Of a stretch of DNA of 64,000 bases, positions 1-8,782 are shown in pieces (position 1 is the stretch's first letter; every line of letters starts with the position of its first letter). The translations under genes were made by a program, and so were the position numbers. Source of the stretch: Pyxidicoccus caerfyrddinensis (GTDB lineage: Bacteria > Myxococcota > Myxococcia > Myxococcales > Myxococcaceae); the NCBI RefSeq assembly GCF_010894405.1, contig NZ_JAAIYA010000018.1, positions 191,403-255,402 on the forward strand, in the 5' to 3' direction. The notes under the pieces are model-generated. The model did no database searches. It was given only the letters and a program-made list of their open reading frames with translations, and was not told where the DNA came from.

Positions 1-1122
1 CAGCGCGGACAGGCTGCGCGGGGTGGGGAACTCGATGTTCAGCCCGCGCGCCTTCAGCGGCTTGACGATGTCGTGCTCGCTGTAGAAGGCCGACAGCACC
101 ACGTACGGGTTGCCGCTGTTGAACTGCGCGTCCGCGGCGATGCCGTCATCCACCTGCACGCCGTACTCGGCCAGCAGCGCGTCCAGGCCGTCCTCCAGCC
201 CCGCGTCCGCGAAGTAGAGCAGCCGCCCACCCGTGGCGAGGTACTTCTGGAGTGCCTCCACCTCCGGCTTCGCGTACGGCGTGCGCGCCCCCGCGATGAT
301 GAGCACCGAGGCGTCCCTGGGCACCTCCGTCTTCCCCGCGAGGTTGAGCGCCTCCGGGGTGTAGCCCTCCTGCCGGAGCTGCCGCGTCAGCTCGGACAGG
401 CTGGCGCCCGGGTCCGTGGGCGGCGCCTGCTCCTTCACCAGCGGCCACTCGCCGTGTCCGGTGACGAAGTAGACCTTCTGCGTCCCCACCGCGGCCAGCT
501 TGATGAGGGCGTTGGTCAGCTCCTGCTCGGACAGCATGTTGAGCGTGGTGTGCGACTCGTTGGCGCCCTCGCCGCGCACCAGCACCACCGTCGCCTGGCC
601 CTCCTTGAGCTGGTACTTCGCGGCCAGGTCCGGGCTGCGGCGCGGGTCCTTGAAGGCGTACTCGAACTTCTCCGGCGCCTGCGCGTGGTAGCGCTGGAAC
701 AGCTCGTCCAGCAGGCCGTAGTTCGGGTGCGAGGGCGGGATGAAGCCGAGGGCGCGCACCTTGTCCGGCAGCGCGGCCAGGGTGGACGTCGTCTGCGGCG
801 CCAGCGTGTAGAGCTTCCCCTTCGTCAAATCCCAGGTCTGGTTCTTCTGGTGGGCGATGTAGTTCACCGCCACCAGGCCGGCCAGCACCACCAGCGCGGT
901 GAGCACGGTGGTGGCGAAGAAGAAGCTCGACTTGCGCGAGGCGAACTGGCCGAACTGCTTGTAGTTGGTGGCGACGTACGCGCCGAGCAGCACCAACCCG
1001 AGGCCCGCCTTCACGCCGGCGGCCACGAGGCTGCCCGAGGTGACGAACAGCGTGAACGGGCTCGACAGCAGCAACAGGAGTCCGAAGGCTCCCAGCACCT
1101 TACCGATGTTGGACGCTTTCAT
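1..1122 (-). CDS. GldG-like ABC transporter auxiliary membrane protein (3' end cut by window edge)
   Basis: Translating the minus strand from the ATG at 1122 gives 374 codons that run off the window without a stop, so the C-terminus is missing. The N-terminus has two close hydrophobic stretches (about residues 8-45) and a third after a short basic loop (about residues 60-85). A long extracytoplasmic-looking region follows, with segments such as WDLTKGKLYTLAP and VYFVTGHGEWPL. This is the layout of the GldG/ABC_transp_aux family, which pairs with an ABC-2 permease and an ATPase. The permease stop lies 6 bp upstream and the ATPase follows, so the three genes form one operon (ATPase, permease, this gene). 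The family is an export-type ABC complex with unknown substrate outside Bacteroidetes. Family assignment is fairly sure; the function is unknown. Confidence 0.8.
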   Translation of the reverse strand, partial: MKASNIGKVLGAFGLLLLLSSPFTLFVTSGSLVAAGVKAGLGLVLLGAYVATNYKQFGQFASRKSSFFFATTVLTALVVLAGLVAVNYIAHQKNQTWDLTKGKLYTLAPQTTSTLAALPDKVRALGFIPPSHPNYGLLDELFQRYHAQAPEKFEYAFKDPRRSPDLAAKYQLKEGQATVVLVRGEGANESHTTLNMLSEQELTNALIKLAAVGTQKVYFVTGHGEWPLVKEQAPPTDPGASLSELTRQLRQEGYTPEALNLAGKTEVPRDASVLIIAGARTPYAKPEVEALQKYLATGGRLLYFADAGLEDGLDALLAEYGVQVDDGIAADAQFNSGNPYVVLSAFYSEHDIVKPLKARGLNIEFPTPRSLSAL

Positions 1123-1128
1123 GTCGGT

Positions 1129-1932
1129 TCAGGCCCAGCGCTGCGCTTCCACCGTGCGGTGGGTGAGCAGCAGAGAGAAGACGATGACGGAGGCGAAGAA
1201 CACGAGCGACTGCACGTCCATCACCCCCTTGAGCATGTTCTGCAACTGCGCGTCGAAGGACAGATAGGACAGTACGGAGCGCAGTGGCTCCTCCACGGAC
1301 TGCGCCACGCCGGACAGCAGCATCCACGGCAGCAGCACGGAGAAGGTGAGGAAGGCCGCCAGCATCTGGCTCTCCGTCAGCGCGGAGATGAACAGCCCCA
1401 CCGCCATGCAGGTGGCGCCCCACACCAGCAGCCCGCCGTAGCCCAGCAGCACGGTGGACCACTCCAGCGCGGTGCCGGACTCCGCCTTGCCGAACGCGGA
1501 CAGCAGCAGCGGGAAGACGATGGTGAGCCCCAGCGTGGCGGAGATGACGCCCAGCCCGCCCAGGTACTTGCCCACCACGATTTCGATGGGCCGCACCGGC
1601 GCCGTCATCAGCAGCTCGAAAGTCTTGTTGCGCTTCTCCTCGGCGAACAGCCGCATGGAGAGGAAGGGCGCCACGAAGAGGGTGATGATGAGGACGGTGC
1701 CCCACAGCTGCACGACCACGCCGTCGGTGAGGTTGCGGTAGACGCTGAAGTCCGGGGGCATCTGCTCCCAGCCCATCAGCCGCGCCATGTCCTGCACCTG
1801 TTTGAACTTCTGCAGCAGGTCCACGAAGAAGAACGACGAGAGCGCCACCATCGCCGTGAAGACCGCGTAGGCCCACGGCGTCGTGAAGTAGATGGACAGT
1901 TCCTTGCGGGCAATCGCCAGGGCGGTGCGCAT
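1129..1932 (-). CDS. ABC-2 type transporter permease (GldF-like)
   Basis: This 267-residue integral membrane protein begins MRTALAIARKELSIYFTTP, the usual start of ABC-2 permeases with a cytoplasmic amphipathic helix before the first membrane segment. About six hydrophobic segments follow. The conserved cytosolic stretch FAEEKRNKTFELLMTAPV is the family's coupling region. It sits between the ATPase gene (28 bp upstream) and the GldG-like gene (6 bp downstream), so it is the membrane channel of a three-part exporter. The substrate cannot be read from the sequence. The length is normal for the family and the start is the only reasonable ATG. Confidence 0.88.
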   Translation of the reverse strand: MRTALAIARKELSIYFTTPWAYAVFTAMVALSSFFFVDLLQKFKQVQDMARLMGWEQMPPDFSVYRNLTDGVVVQLWGTVLIITLFVAPFLSMRLFAEEKRNKTFELLMTAPVRPIEIVVGKYLGGLGVISATLGLTIVFPLLLSAFGKAESGTALEWSTVLLGYGGLLVWGATCMAVGLFISALTESQMLAAFLTFSVLLPWMLLSGVAQSVEEPLRSVLSYLSFDAQLQNMLKGVMDVQSLVFFASVIVFSLLLTHRTVEAQRWA

Positions 1933-1960
1933 GGATGGGTTCCTTGAAGGCGTGCGCCGC

Positions 1961-2701
1961 TCAGGCGGCGGTCAGCTTGATGAAGACTTCTTCCAGCGAC
2001 GCGCTCTCCGCCTGGCCGTGGAGGCTGGCCAGCTTGCGGATCTCGTCGTAGGCGACAATCTTCCCCTGGTTGATGATGAGGGCCTTCTCGCACGTCATCG
2101 TCACCTCCGGGAGGATGTGCGTGGAGAGGATGACGGTGTGCTTGCCTGCAAGCCCCTTGATGAGGGCGCGGACCTCGGCGCGCTGCGCGGGGTCCAGGCC
2201 CTCGGTGGGCTCGTCGAGGATGAGCACCGGCGGCGAGCCGAGCAGCGCCTGGGCGATGCCGACGCGCTGCTTGTAGCCCTTGGAGAGGTTCTGGATGACG
2301 CGGTCCAGGACGTGCGACACGCCGGTGAGGCCGGCCACCCGCTCCACCTCTACCTTGAGGCCGCGGCCGGGCAGCCCCTTCAGGGACGCCACGAACTTGA
2401 GGTACCCGCGCACCGTCATCTCCGGGTAGAGCGGCGGCGTCTCCGGCAGGTAGCCGATGCGCCGCTTCACCTCCAGCGGCTGCTCGAAGACGTCGAAGCC
2501 TCCCACCCGGGCCGTGCCCGCCGACGGCGGCAGGAAGCCGGTGAGAATCTTCATGGTGGTGGACTTGCCGGCGCCATTGGGGCCGAGGAAGCCGAGAATC
2601 TCACCCTCTTCGACACTGAAGGTGAGGTCCTCCACGGCCACCCTGTCGCGGTAGCGCTTGGTGAGGTGCTGCACCTCGATCATCGGCATGGGAAGGCTCA
2701 C
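1961..2701 (-). CDS. ABC transporter ATP-binding protein (GldA-like)
   Basis: This is a 246-residue ABC ATPase. The Walker A motif GPNGAGKST lies near residue 40. The signature LSKGYKQRVGIAQAL is followed by Walker B LILDEPTEGLDP, and the switch His is in STHILPE. It powers the adjacent ABC-2 permease and GldG-like subunit and acts at the cytoplasmic face of the inner membrane. The annotated start gives MSLPMPMIEV; ATGs at codons 5 and 7 are possible alternatives because the conserved fold starts at MIEVQHLTKRY. It is the first gene of the operon, with a candidate promoter about 65-100 bp upstream. The assignment is sure at family level; the substrate is unknown. Confidence 0.92.
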   Translation of the reverse strand: MSLPMPMIEVQHLTKRYRDRVAVEDLTFSVEEGEILGFLGPNGAGKSTTMKILTGFLPPSAGTARVGGFDVFEQPLEVKRRIGYLPETPPLYPEMTVRGYLKFVASLKGLPGRGLKVEVERVAGLTGVSHVLDRVIQNLSKGYKQRVGIAQALLGSPPVLILDEPTEGLDPAQRAEVRALIKGLAGKHTVILSTHILPEVTMTCEKALIINQGKIVAYDEIRKLASLHGQAESASLEEVFIKLTAA

Positions 2702-2773
2702 GTGAAGAGGCGAGCCACCCAGGGCCGCCGGCCGTTGAGCGTGCTCGCCTGACGGTCTCGGAAAAAGGCGCGC

Positions 2774-2801
2774 GGATATAAAAGCGACTTTCGCCCGTCA
2801 A
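2774..2801 (-). promoter_or_regulatory. Candidate promoter of the GldA/F/G-like operon
   Basis: On the minus strand TTGACG (2801-2796) is followed by an AT-rich patch TATATCC (2780-2774). This is a near-consensus -35 with a TATAT-type -10, in otherwise very GC-rich DNA and oriented toward the ATPase gene. The spacing is 15-17 bp depending on which hexamer is taken. This is a prediction from sequence only. Confidence 0.4.
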
Positions 2802-2909
2802 GGCGAGTTCCCGTACTCCGGGAGCGGGCTTGCCTGCTGGCCGGACTCCTGCAACAGGGGTCTCCGGTGCGGTTCTCCGGACACGCCGAACAGGGGTAGT
2901 GAGGCGTCT

Positions 2910-4103
2910 ATGCCAATCGTGGTGCAGAAGTACGGCGGCTCCTCGGTCGCCGACGTGGAGAAGATTCGCAAGGTGGCCGGGCGCGTGAAGGACAAGCGCG
3001 ACTCGGGCTACCAGGTGGTGGTGGTGGTGAGCGCCATGGGCGACACCACGGACGAGCTGCTGGCCCTGGCCAAGGGCGTGTCCGTGGACCCGCCCCGGCG
3101 CGAATTGGACATGCTGCTGACGTGTGGCGAGCGCATCTCCATGGCGCTGTTGTCCATGGCCCTCCAGGAGATGGGGGTGCCGGCCATCAGCTTCACCGGC
3201 AGTCAGAGCGGCATCATCACCAACGACGCGCACGCGCAGGCCCGCATCGTCGAGGTGCGGCCGTACCGCATCCACGACGAGCTGGCGCGCGGCAAGGTGG
3301 TCATCGTCGCGGGCTACCAGGGCGTGTCCTTCAAGAAGGAAGTGACGACGCTGGGGCGCGGCGGCTCGGACACGACGGCGGTAGCACTGGCGGCCGCGCT
3401 GGACGCGGAGGCGTGTGAAATCCTCTCCGACGTGGACGGCGTCTTCAGCGCGGACCCTCGCGTGGTTCCGGACGCGCGCAAGCTGGAGTCGCTGAGCTAC
3501 GACGAGATGCAGGAGCTGGCGAGCGCGGGCGCCAAGGTGCTCAACGCGCAGGCGGTGGAGTGGGCCAAGGCCAGCGGCATCGCCATCCTCGCGCGCACCG
3601 CGCACGGGCAGGGGACGGGCACGGTGGTGCAGGAGCTGTCCGTCCCCACCGACAACCGGGTGAAGGGCGTCACCGCCGAGCCGGAGATGGCGGTGCTGTC
3701 CGCCAGCGAACAGGTGCGGCTGGAGGCGCTGCTGGAGTTCCTGGATGCCAGAGGGGTGCGCGGCCGGACGCTCGGCTTCGACGGGCCCGCGGACGGTGCG
3801 AGGCACACCGCCATCGCCGTGCCGCTGGCGGACATCCACGGGACGGACGCGCTGCGAAAGGACCTGGCCACGCGCTTCGGCGAGGCGGTGTCGTGGCGCG
3901 AGGACCTGGGCACCGTCACCTGTGTCGGGGTGGGGCTGAACGCGGACTGGGTGCCGCTGCGGCGCGCGCTGGCGGCGGCGGAGGAATTGGGAGCGCGGGT
4001 GTACGCCGTCCACACCTCGCCGCTGCAGCTGACGTTGCTGGTGGACAAGACGCACCTGAAGGAGCTGACGGCCCGGGTGCACCGGGAGCTCCTCGGCGGG
4101 TAG
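2910..4103 (+). CDS. lysC: Aspartate kinase
   Basis: This 397-residue protein begins MPIVVQKYGGSSVADVEKI. The KYGGSS motif is the ATP/aspartate-binding signature of aspartokinases. Further family blocks are GRGGSDTTAVALAAAL near residue 150 and the SDVDGVFSADPRVVPDARK segment. It catalyses ATP-dependent phosphorylation of aspartate, the first step toward lysine, methionine, threonine and diaminopimelate. The C-terminal half should hold two ACT domains. The second (TVTCVGVGLNADWVPLRRAL) is recognisable. The first (about residues 255-330) lacks the usual G-x-PDRPG-type effector loop, so feedback control may differ. It stands alone, divergent from the ABC operon. The Shine-Dalgarno is weak. Confidence 0.93.
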   Translation: MPIVVQKYGGSSVADVEKIRKVAGRVKDKRDSGYQVVVVVSAMGDTTDELLALAKGVSVDPPRRELDMLLTCGERISMALLSMALQEMGVPAISFTGSQSGIITNDAHAQARIVEVRPYRIHDELARGKVVIVAGYQGVSFKKEVTTLGRGGSDTTAVALAAALDAEACEILSDVDGVFSADPRVVPDARKLESLSYDEMQELASAGAKVLNAQAVEWAKASGIAILARTAHGQGTGTVVQELSVPTDNRVKGVTAEPEMAVLSASEQVRLEALLEFLDARGVRGRTLGFDGPADGARHTAIAVPLADIHGTDALRKDLATRFGEAVSWREDLGTVTCVGVGLNADWVPLRRALAAAEELGARVYAVHTSPLQLTLLVDKTHLKELTARVHRELLGG

Positions 4104-4232
4104 GCCTCTTCCCACATGCGGACACGCCGGGGGTGGATTGTTGATCCATGCGGCTCCGGCGTGGCACCCCGCTTCCCTCCGGTGGGTTCGTGCCTACCCT
4201 CGCGTCCTGAACACCGTGAGGTGGAGGACGGG

Positions 4233-6842
4233 ATGGCACGGGGAAGCCGGTGGTGGATGGTGGCGGGCGGACTGACCCTCCTGTTCGCGTGGGGCGGCTG
4301 CCAGGAGCAGCCCACGCCCGAGCGGCCGGACCTGGGGGACCGCCATGACGAGCCCCCCCTGGAGGACGGCCACGACGGGGGCGACGGCGGCTTCCACCCC
4401 GGCATCATCGACGCAGGCAGCGACGGCGGCGAGGCCGGGCCCGACGGCGGCGTGGAGGAGCCGGACGCCGGCCCCCTCCCGGAGCCTCCGCCGCGCGACG
4501 CGGACGCGGTGCGCAAGGAGAACCAGCGCCCCGGGACGACGGCGTGGCGCATCAACCGCGACGCGGGCGACCGGGTGGCCAACTCCCGCGAGATTGAGGG
4601 CTACGCGCTCGAGACCACGCTGAAGCAGGGCGACACGCTGCGCGTGGCGGTGTCCCTCTCCTCGGCGAAGAGCTACCGCTGGGTGGTGTACCGGCTGGGC
4701 CACTACGGCGGGGCGGGAGGCCGCGAGGTGGCGCGCGGCGGCCCGCTGCAGGGCGTGAAGCAGGCCGAGTGCCCGACCGACCTGGACACCGGGATGACTG
4801 CGTGCACCTGGGCGCCGTCCCTGGAGATTCCCATTGGCGGTGACTGGGTGCGCGGCGCGTACGTGGTGAAGCTGATTCGCGACGACCGCTACCAGCGCTA
4901 CGTGCCCTTCTTCGTGCGCGACGCGAACCCGCGCGCGGAGGTGGCGGTGCTGATTCCCACCGCGACGTGGGCCGCCTACAACACGTGGGGCGGCACCAGC
5001 CTCTACGACGACAAGTTCCAGGTGATGAAGCCGCACGGCGTCAGCCGCGCCTTCCGCTCGTCCTACGACAGGCCCTACCACCGGGGGCAGGGCACCGGGC
5101 ACCTGCTGACGGACGACATCAGCCTCGTGCAGTGGCTGGAGGCGCAGGGGCTGGACGTGGGCTACTTCACCGACGAGGACCTGGACGCCAGCTACGACTT
5201 CGTGGCGGGAGCGAAGGCGCTCATCCTCTCCGGGCACGACGAGTACTGGTCCTCGCGGGACAGGGACCATGCGGACCGGGCGCTGGCGGAAGGGCGCTCG
5301 CTGCTCAACCTGGGCGCTAACAACGCGTACTGGCAGGTGCGGCTGGAGCCGGCGGCGGACGGGCGGTCGCGCCGCATCGTCACCTGCTACAAGGGCCACG
5401 AGGATGACCCGTTCAAGGACTCGCGCCGCACGGCGAAGTTCAGGGATTTGCCGCAGAAGCGTCCGGAGAACGCGCTGCTCGGCGTGCAGTTCGCCGCCCG
5501 CTGGCACCAGTTCGGCTTCCCCGCCGTCATCACCGCGCCTGGCCACTGGGCGCTGGCGGGCACGGGGCTGAAGGCCGGTGACACGCTGTGGATGGCCAAC
5601 GGCTACGAGCTGGACCAGCTCGTGGACAACGGCGTCACGCCGCACGGCGTGGAAGTGCTGGCGGAGTCCCCGGCGCTGTCGCTCCAGGGGGCCTTCGGGT
5701 TCGGCCACATGGTGGTGCGCAAGCAGGGGAGCGCGTACGTCTTCTCCGCGGGTGGCATCGACTTCGTGCGCACGCTGGCCACGGAGGACATGGCGGACCC
5801 GCGCGCCGCGCGCATCGTCGCCAACGTCCTCTACAAGGCGCTGGGCCGGCCGGTGCCGGACGCGCTGGTGGAGTTCCAGCGCAAGAATGACACCTCGGCC
5901 GAGGGGCCCTTCTCTCCGTCCGTCCAGACGGTGGCGGGGCAGCCCGGGAAGCGTCCCCGCGCGGGGGCGTCGGTGGCCTCGGACGCGCTCGGCGCGCCGG
6001 TGGCGGTGACGGTGCTGCCGGACGGCGGGTGGGCGGTGGCCGACGCGGTGGCCAACGCGGTGAAGCGCGTGTCGGCGGACGGCACGGTGCGCACGGTGCT
6101 CACGGGATTGAACGGGCCCATGGGCATCGCCGCGGACGCCACGGGCAACATCTACGTCGCGGACTCGGATGCGCACGTCATCCGCCGCATCCCCGCGGAC
6201 GGAGGGAAGGCGGAGGTGTTCGCCGGGACGACGCCGGGCATGCAGGACGGGCCCGCGAGGGGCGCGGCCTTCAACCAGCCCGCGGGGCTGGCGCTCACGC
6301 CGGACGGCACCGCGCTGCTGGTGGCGGACCTGAACAACGGCGTGATTCGCCGCATCGACCTGGTGGCGCTCGGCAACCCGGTGACGACGCTGCAGGGCGA
6401 GTGGATGTACCGGCCGTCCGCGGTGGCGGTGTCGGCGGACGGCAACACCCTGTACGTGGTGGAGACGGGCATGGCGCGCGTGCTGCGCATCCGCGGAGGC
6501 GTCACGTCCGTGGTGGCGGGCACCACGCCGGGCTTCAAGGACGGGAAGCCGGAGACGGCGCAGTTCCTGCCGTACCTGGGCGTGGCGGTGCTGCCGGACG
6601 GCTCGCTGGCGGTGTCGGACCCGGGCAACTACCGCGTGCGGCGCATCCTCTTCGCCGAGGACGGCTCGCCGCGCGAGGTGACGACGATGGCGGGCAGCGG
6701 ACGCTACGGGAATGCCGACGGCCCAGGGGAGCACGCGAGCTTCGTGCTCCCGGCGGGCCTGGCGGTGGGGCCGGATGGGCGCCTCTACGTGGCGGACTCC
6801 GGCAACGGGCTGGTGCGCGCCATTGCGCAGTGCGCGCGGTAG
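4233..6842 (+). CDS. Secreted N,N-dimethylformamidase-like protein with C-terminal NHL propeller
   Basis: This is an 869-residue exported protein. I chose the ATG at 4233 because a GGAGG lies just upstream and the product then begins with a signal sequence (MARGSRWWMVAGGLTLLFAW) ending in GGC. Cys23 is a possible but non-canonical lipidation site. An acidic, Gly/Asp/Pro-rich linker follows to about residue 90. Residues of about 90-560 resemble the large-subunit domain of N,N-dimethylformamidase: a jelly-roll-like part, then blocks AAYNTWGGTSLYDD, YFTDEDLDASYDF and LSGHDEYWS. The C-terminus (about 580-869) contains NHL-type propeller repeats (NIYVADSDAHVIRRI, LYVADSGNGLVRAI). The substrate is unknown. 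A 39-codon upstream extension to the ATG at 4116 is unlikely because it would bury the signal peptide. It may be a cell-surface hydrolase or binding protein. Confidence 0.75.
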   Translation: MARGSRWWMVAGGLTLLFAWGGCQEQPTPERPDLGDRHDEPPLEDGHDGGDGGFHPGIIDAGSDGGEAGPDGGVEEPDAGPLPEPPPRDADAVRKENQRPGTTAWRINRDAGDRVANSREIEGYALETTLKQGDTLRVAVSLSSAKSYRWVVYRLGHYGGAGGREVARGGPLQGVKQAECPTDLDTGMTACTWAPSLEIPIGGDWVRGAYVVKLIRDDRYQRYVPFFVRDANPRAEVAVLIPTATWAAYNTWGGTSLYDDKFQVMKPHGVSRAFRSSYDRPYHRGQGTGHLLTDDISLVQWLEAQGLDVGYFTDEDLDASYDFVAGAKALILSGHDEYWSSRDRDHADRALAEGRSLLNLGANNAYWQVRLEPAADGRSRRIVTCYKGHEDDPFKDSRRTAKFRDLPQKRPENALLGVQFAARWHQFGFPAVITAPGHWALAGTGLKAGDTLWMANGYELDQLVDNGVTPHGVEVLAESPALSLQGAFGFGHMVVRKQGSAYVFSAGGIDFVRTLATEDMADPRAARIVANVLYKALGRPVPDALVEFQRKNDTSAEGPFSPSVQTVAGQPGKRPRAGASVASDALGAPVAVTVLPDGGWAVADAVANAVKRVSADGTVRTVLTGLNGPMGIAADATGNIYVADSDAHVIRRIPADGGKAEVFAGTTPGMQDGPARGAAFNQPAGLALTPDGTALLVADLNNGVIRRIDLVALGNPVTTLQGEWMYRPSAVAVSADGNTLYVVETGMARVLRIRGGVTSVVAGTTPGFKDGKPETAQFLPYLGVAVLPDGSLAVSDPGNYRVRRILFAEDGSPREVTTMAGSGRYGNADGPGEHASFVLPAGLAVGPDGRLYVADSGNGLVRAIAQCAR

Positions 6843-6864
6843 CCCACGGACGCGGCGGTGAAGG

Positions 6865-6894
6865 CCCGGGGGCTCCAGCCTCCGGGTCCGTTTT
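6865..6894 (+). terminator. Rho-independent terminator after the DMFase-like/NHL gene
   Basis: CCCGGGGGCT (6865-6874) pairs with AGCCTCCGGG (6877-6886) around a 2-nt CC gap, with one G-T wobble. TTTT follows at 6891-6894. It lies 22 bp after the stop codon at 6842. Confidence 0.65.
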
Positions 6895-7040
6895 GACTGC
6901 GGGCGGTCTGGATTCCAGGCCTCTCCGGGCCCTTCAGGGTGCCTGTATTGTTTTAAAGTCATCATTGGTGGTCTGCTGAGAGGGCGTACGACGGCCCTCG
7001 GCGCGGCGCTGACCCCGTGAGGGGTTGGCGGAGACTGCCC

Positions 7041-8762
7041 ATGATGATGCGAGCAAAGTTCCTGCTGTTTGCTACAGCCGCGGTCGGGCTCGTGGTGTTG
7101 ATGGGAGGCGCGCTCGTCCTGGGCTCGTTCCAGGGGCGGCGCTCGCAGGAACGGGCCCTCGCCGCCGATGAGCAGGGGATGATGCTCGGCGACCTGCGCC
7201 TGGAGTCCATCCGCTACGTGCAAGCGGTGCGAGACGCCATCGAGACCCGGCAGGCCATGGACGGCGCCCGGGACGAGGCCTTGCGGCGAGTGGACGCCTC
7301 CTTCGAACGCATGCGGCGGCTGGCGGACCAGGAGGAGGCGGCGGGAGGCGTGTCTTCCGACGCCGAGAACGCGCGGCTGGAGCGCCTGCATGAGGTCCTG
7401 CGCCGCTGGCTGGTGGACACGATGGAGCGTGCGCGCGAGGTGCAGCCCGAGGCGGAGGTGCGATTCCTCAACGAGGCCCGCGGTGCGTACCTTCGCGACG
7501 TGGAGCCGCTGCTGTCGCAGGCGCTGCAGGGCGAAGCGGCCGAGAGGGCCGACATCCTGCGCGAGACGGGACAGACGTTCCGGGCCGCGGAGGTGCTGGG
7601 CGTGGGACTTCCCCTCGTCGCGCTGCTCGTCATGGGCGGGTTGGCGTGGACGATGCTCGTGCCGCTCCAGCGCACCCTGCGGGACTTCCTCGCGAGCGCG
7701 GAGCGCGTGGGCCGGGGCGACTTCGAGCAGCTGCTGCCCGAGGAACGGAAGGATGAGTATGGCCTGCTCGCGCGGGCCTTCAACCGCATGGCGCGTCAGC
7801 TGCGCGAGCTCATCGAGGAGCGGCAGCGCCGGGCGCGCGAGGACGCGGAGGCCTCCGAGCGGGAGACGCGCCGCAACAACACGCTGCTGGAGGCGACGGT
7901 CCGTGAGCGGACGGCGGAGCTGGAGCATGCGAACACGCGGCTGACGGAGAGCCTGCGGCAGCTCCAGGCCACGCAGGCGCAGCTGTTGTTGGCGGACCGG
8001 CTGGCCTCGGTGGGGCAGCTCGCGGCCGGCATCGGGCACGAAATCAACAACCCCCTGGCCTTCATCATCAGCAACCTGGAGTACGTGCAGGAGGAGCTGC
8101 GCCTGCAGGACGGAGGCGTGGAGCGCTCGCGCACGGAGGTGCGGCTGGCCTTGTCGGAGGCGAGGGAAGGGGCGGAGCGGGTGCGCCTCATCGTCCGCGA
8201 GCTGAGGAACCTGGCGCGTCCGGACAGCCTGGAGTCCGGGCCGGTGGACCTGAAGGCGGTGGTGCGCAGCGCGGAGAAGATGGCCATCCACCTCATCCGC
8301 CCGCGCGCGAGGCTCGTGCTGGACGTGGACGACGCGCCGCTCGTGCATGGAAACGGGGCGCGGCTGTGCCAGGTGGTGCTCAACCTGCTGCTCAACGCGG
8401 CGCATGCCATCGAGCCGGGCGGAGGGCAGCGCCACACCATTCGCGTGAGCGCGCGGGCGCAGGAAGCGCAGACGGTGCTGGTGGAGGTGGAGGACACCGG
8501 CTGCGGGATTCCGCCGGAGGACCTCGGCCGCATCTTCGACCCGTTCTTCTCCACGCGGCCGGTGGGGACGGGGACGGGGCTCGGGCTGGCGGTGTGCCAC
8601 GGCATCGTCGCGTCCCATGGCGGCGAAATCTCCGTGGTGAGCGAGGTGGGGAAGGGCACCACGGTCCGCGTGAAGCTGCCGGTGTCCGCCGAGGGCGCGC
8701 GCGCGGCGCCTCTGGAACGGGAGTCGCAGGCCCCCGCGCTGCTCGAGCGGCAGGCGTCCTAG
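7041..8762 (+). CDS. Membrane sensor histidine kinase (HAMP-HisKA-HATPase), orphan
   Basis: This is a 573-residue sensor kinase, counting from the ATG at 7041, which has GGCGGAG 7 nt upstream. A GTG at 7017 would add 8 residues. Transmembrane segment 1 follows the basic start MMMRAK. A periplasmic, mostly helical region of about 150 residues comes next, then transmembrane segment 2 (VLGVGLPLVALLVMGGLAWT). A HAMP domain and a coiled coil follow. The phospho-acceptor H-box is GQLAAGIGHEINNPLAF, with His at residue 333. The ATPase domain has an N-box (VVLNLLLNAAHAI), G1 (DTGCGIP), F-box (IFDPFFSTRP) and G2 (GTGTGLGLAV). All catalytic motifs are intact. There is no receiver domain and no response regulator gene beside it, so its partner is elsewhere. 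The signal is unknown. It converges on the phosphotransferase gene, 20 bp away. Confidence 0.93.
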   Translation: MMMRAKFLLFATAAVGLVVLMGGALVLGSFQGRRSQERALAADEQGMMLGDLRLESIRYVQAVRDAIETRQAMDGARDEALRRVDASFERMRRLADQEEAAGGVSSDAENARLERLHEVLRRWLVDTMERAREVQPEAEVRFLNEARGAYLRDVEPLLSQALQGEAAERADILRETGQTFRAAEVLGVGLPLVALLVMGGLAWTMLVPLQRTLRDFLASAERVGRGDFEQLLPEERKDEYGLLARAFNRMARQLRELIEERQRRAREDAEASERETRRNNTLLEATVRERTAELEHANTRLTESLRQLQATQAQLLLADRLASVGQLAAGIGHEINNPLAFIISNLEYVQEELRLQDGGVERSRTEVRLALSEAREGAERVRLIVRELRNLARPDSLESGPVDLKAVVRSAEKMAIHLIRPRARLVLDVDDAPLVHGNGARLCQVVLNLLLNAAHAIEPGGGQRHTIRVSARAQEAQTVLVEVEDTGCGIPPEDLGRIFDPFFSTRPVGTGTGLGLAVCHGIVASHGGEISVVSEVGKGTTVRVKLPVSAEGARAAPLERESQAPALLERQAS

Positions 8763-8782
8763 GGCATCGCGAGGCGCCCCCG

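Noticed and set aside
1..2701. Reading the GldA/F/G-like operon as part of the gliding machinery
   Set aside because: Gld names come from Bacteroidetes gliding, an unrelated system. This ABC family is widespread in non-gliding bacteria, and the operon is not adjacent to the glt genes.
4116..4232. Upstream ATG at 4116 as start of the DMFase-like protein
   Set aside because: It would place the hydrophobic signal peptide about 39 residues into the protein, and the ATG at 4233 has a proper GGAGG.
4194..8618. A 1474-codon minus-strand frame opposite the DMFase-like gene and the histidine kinase
   Set aside because: His/Arg/Pro-rich shadow frame that spans two real genes and the terminator between them.
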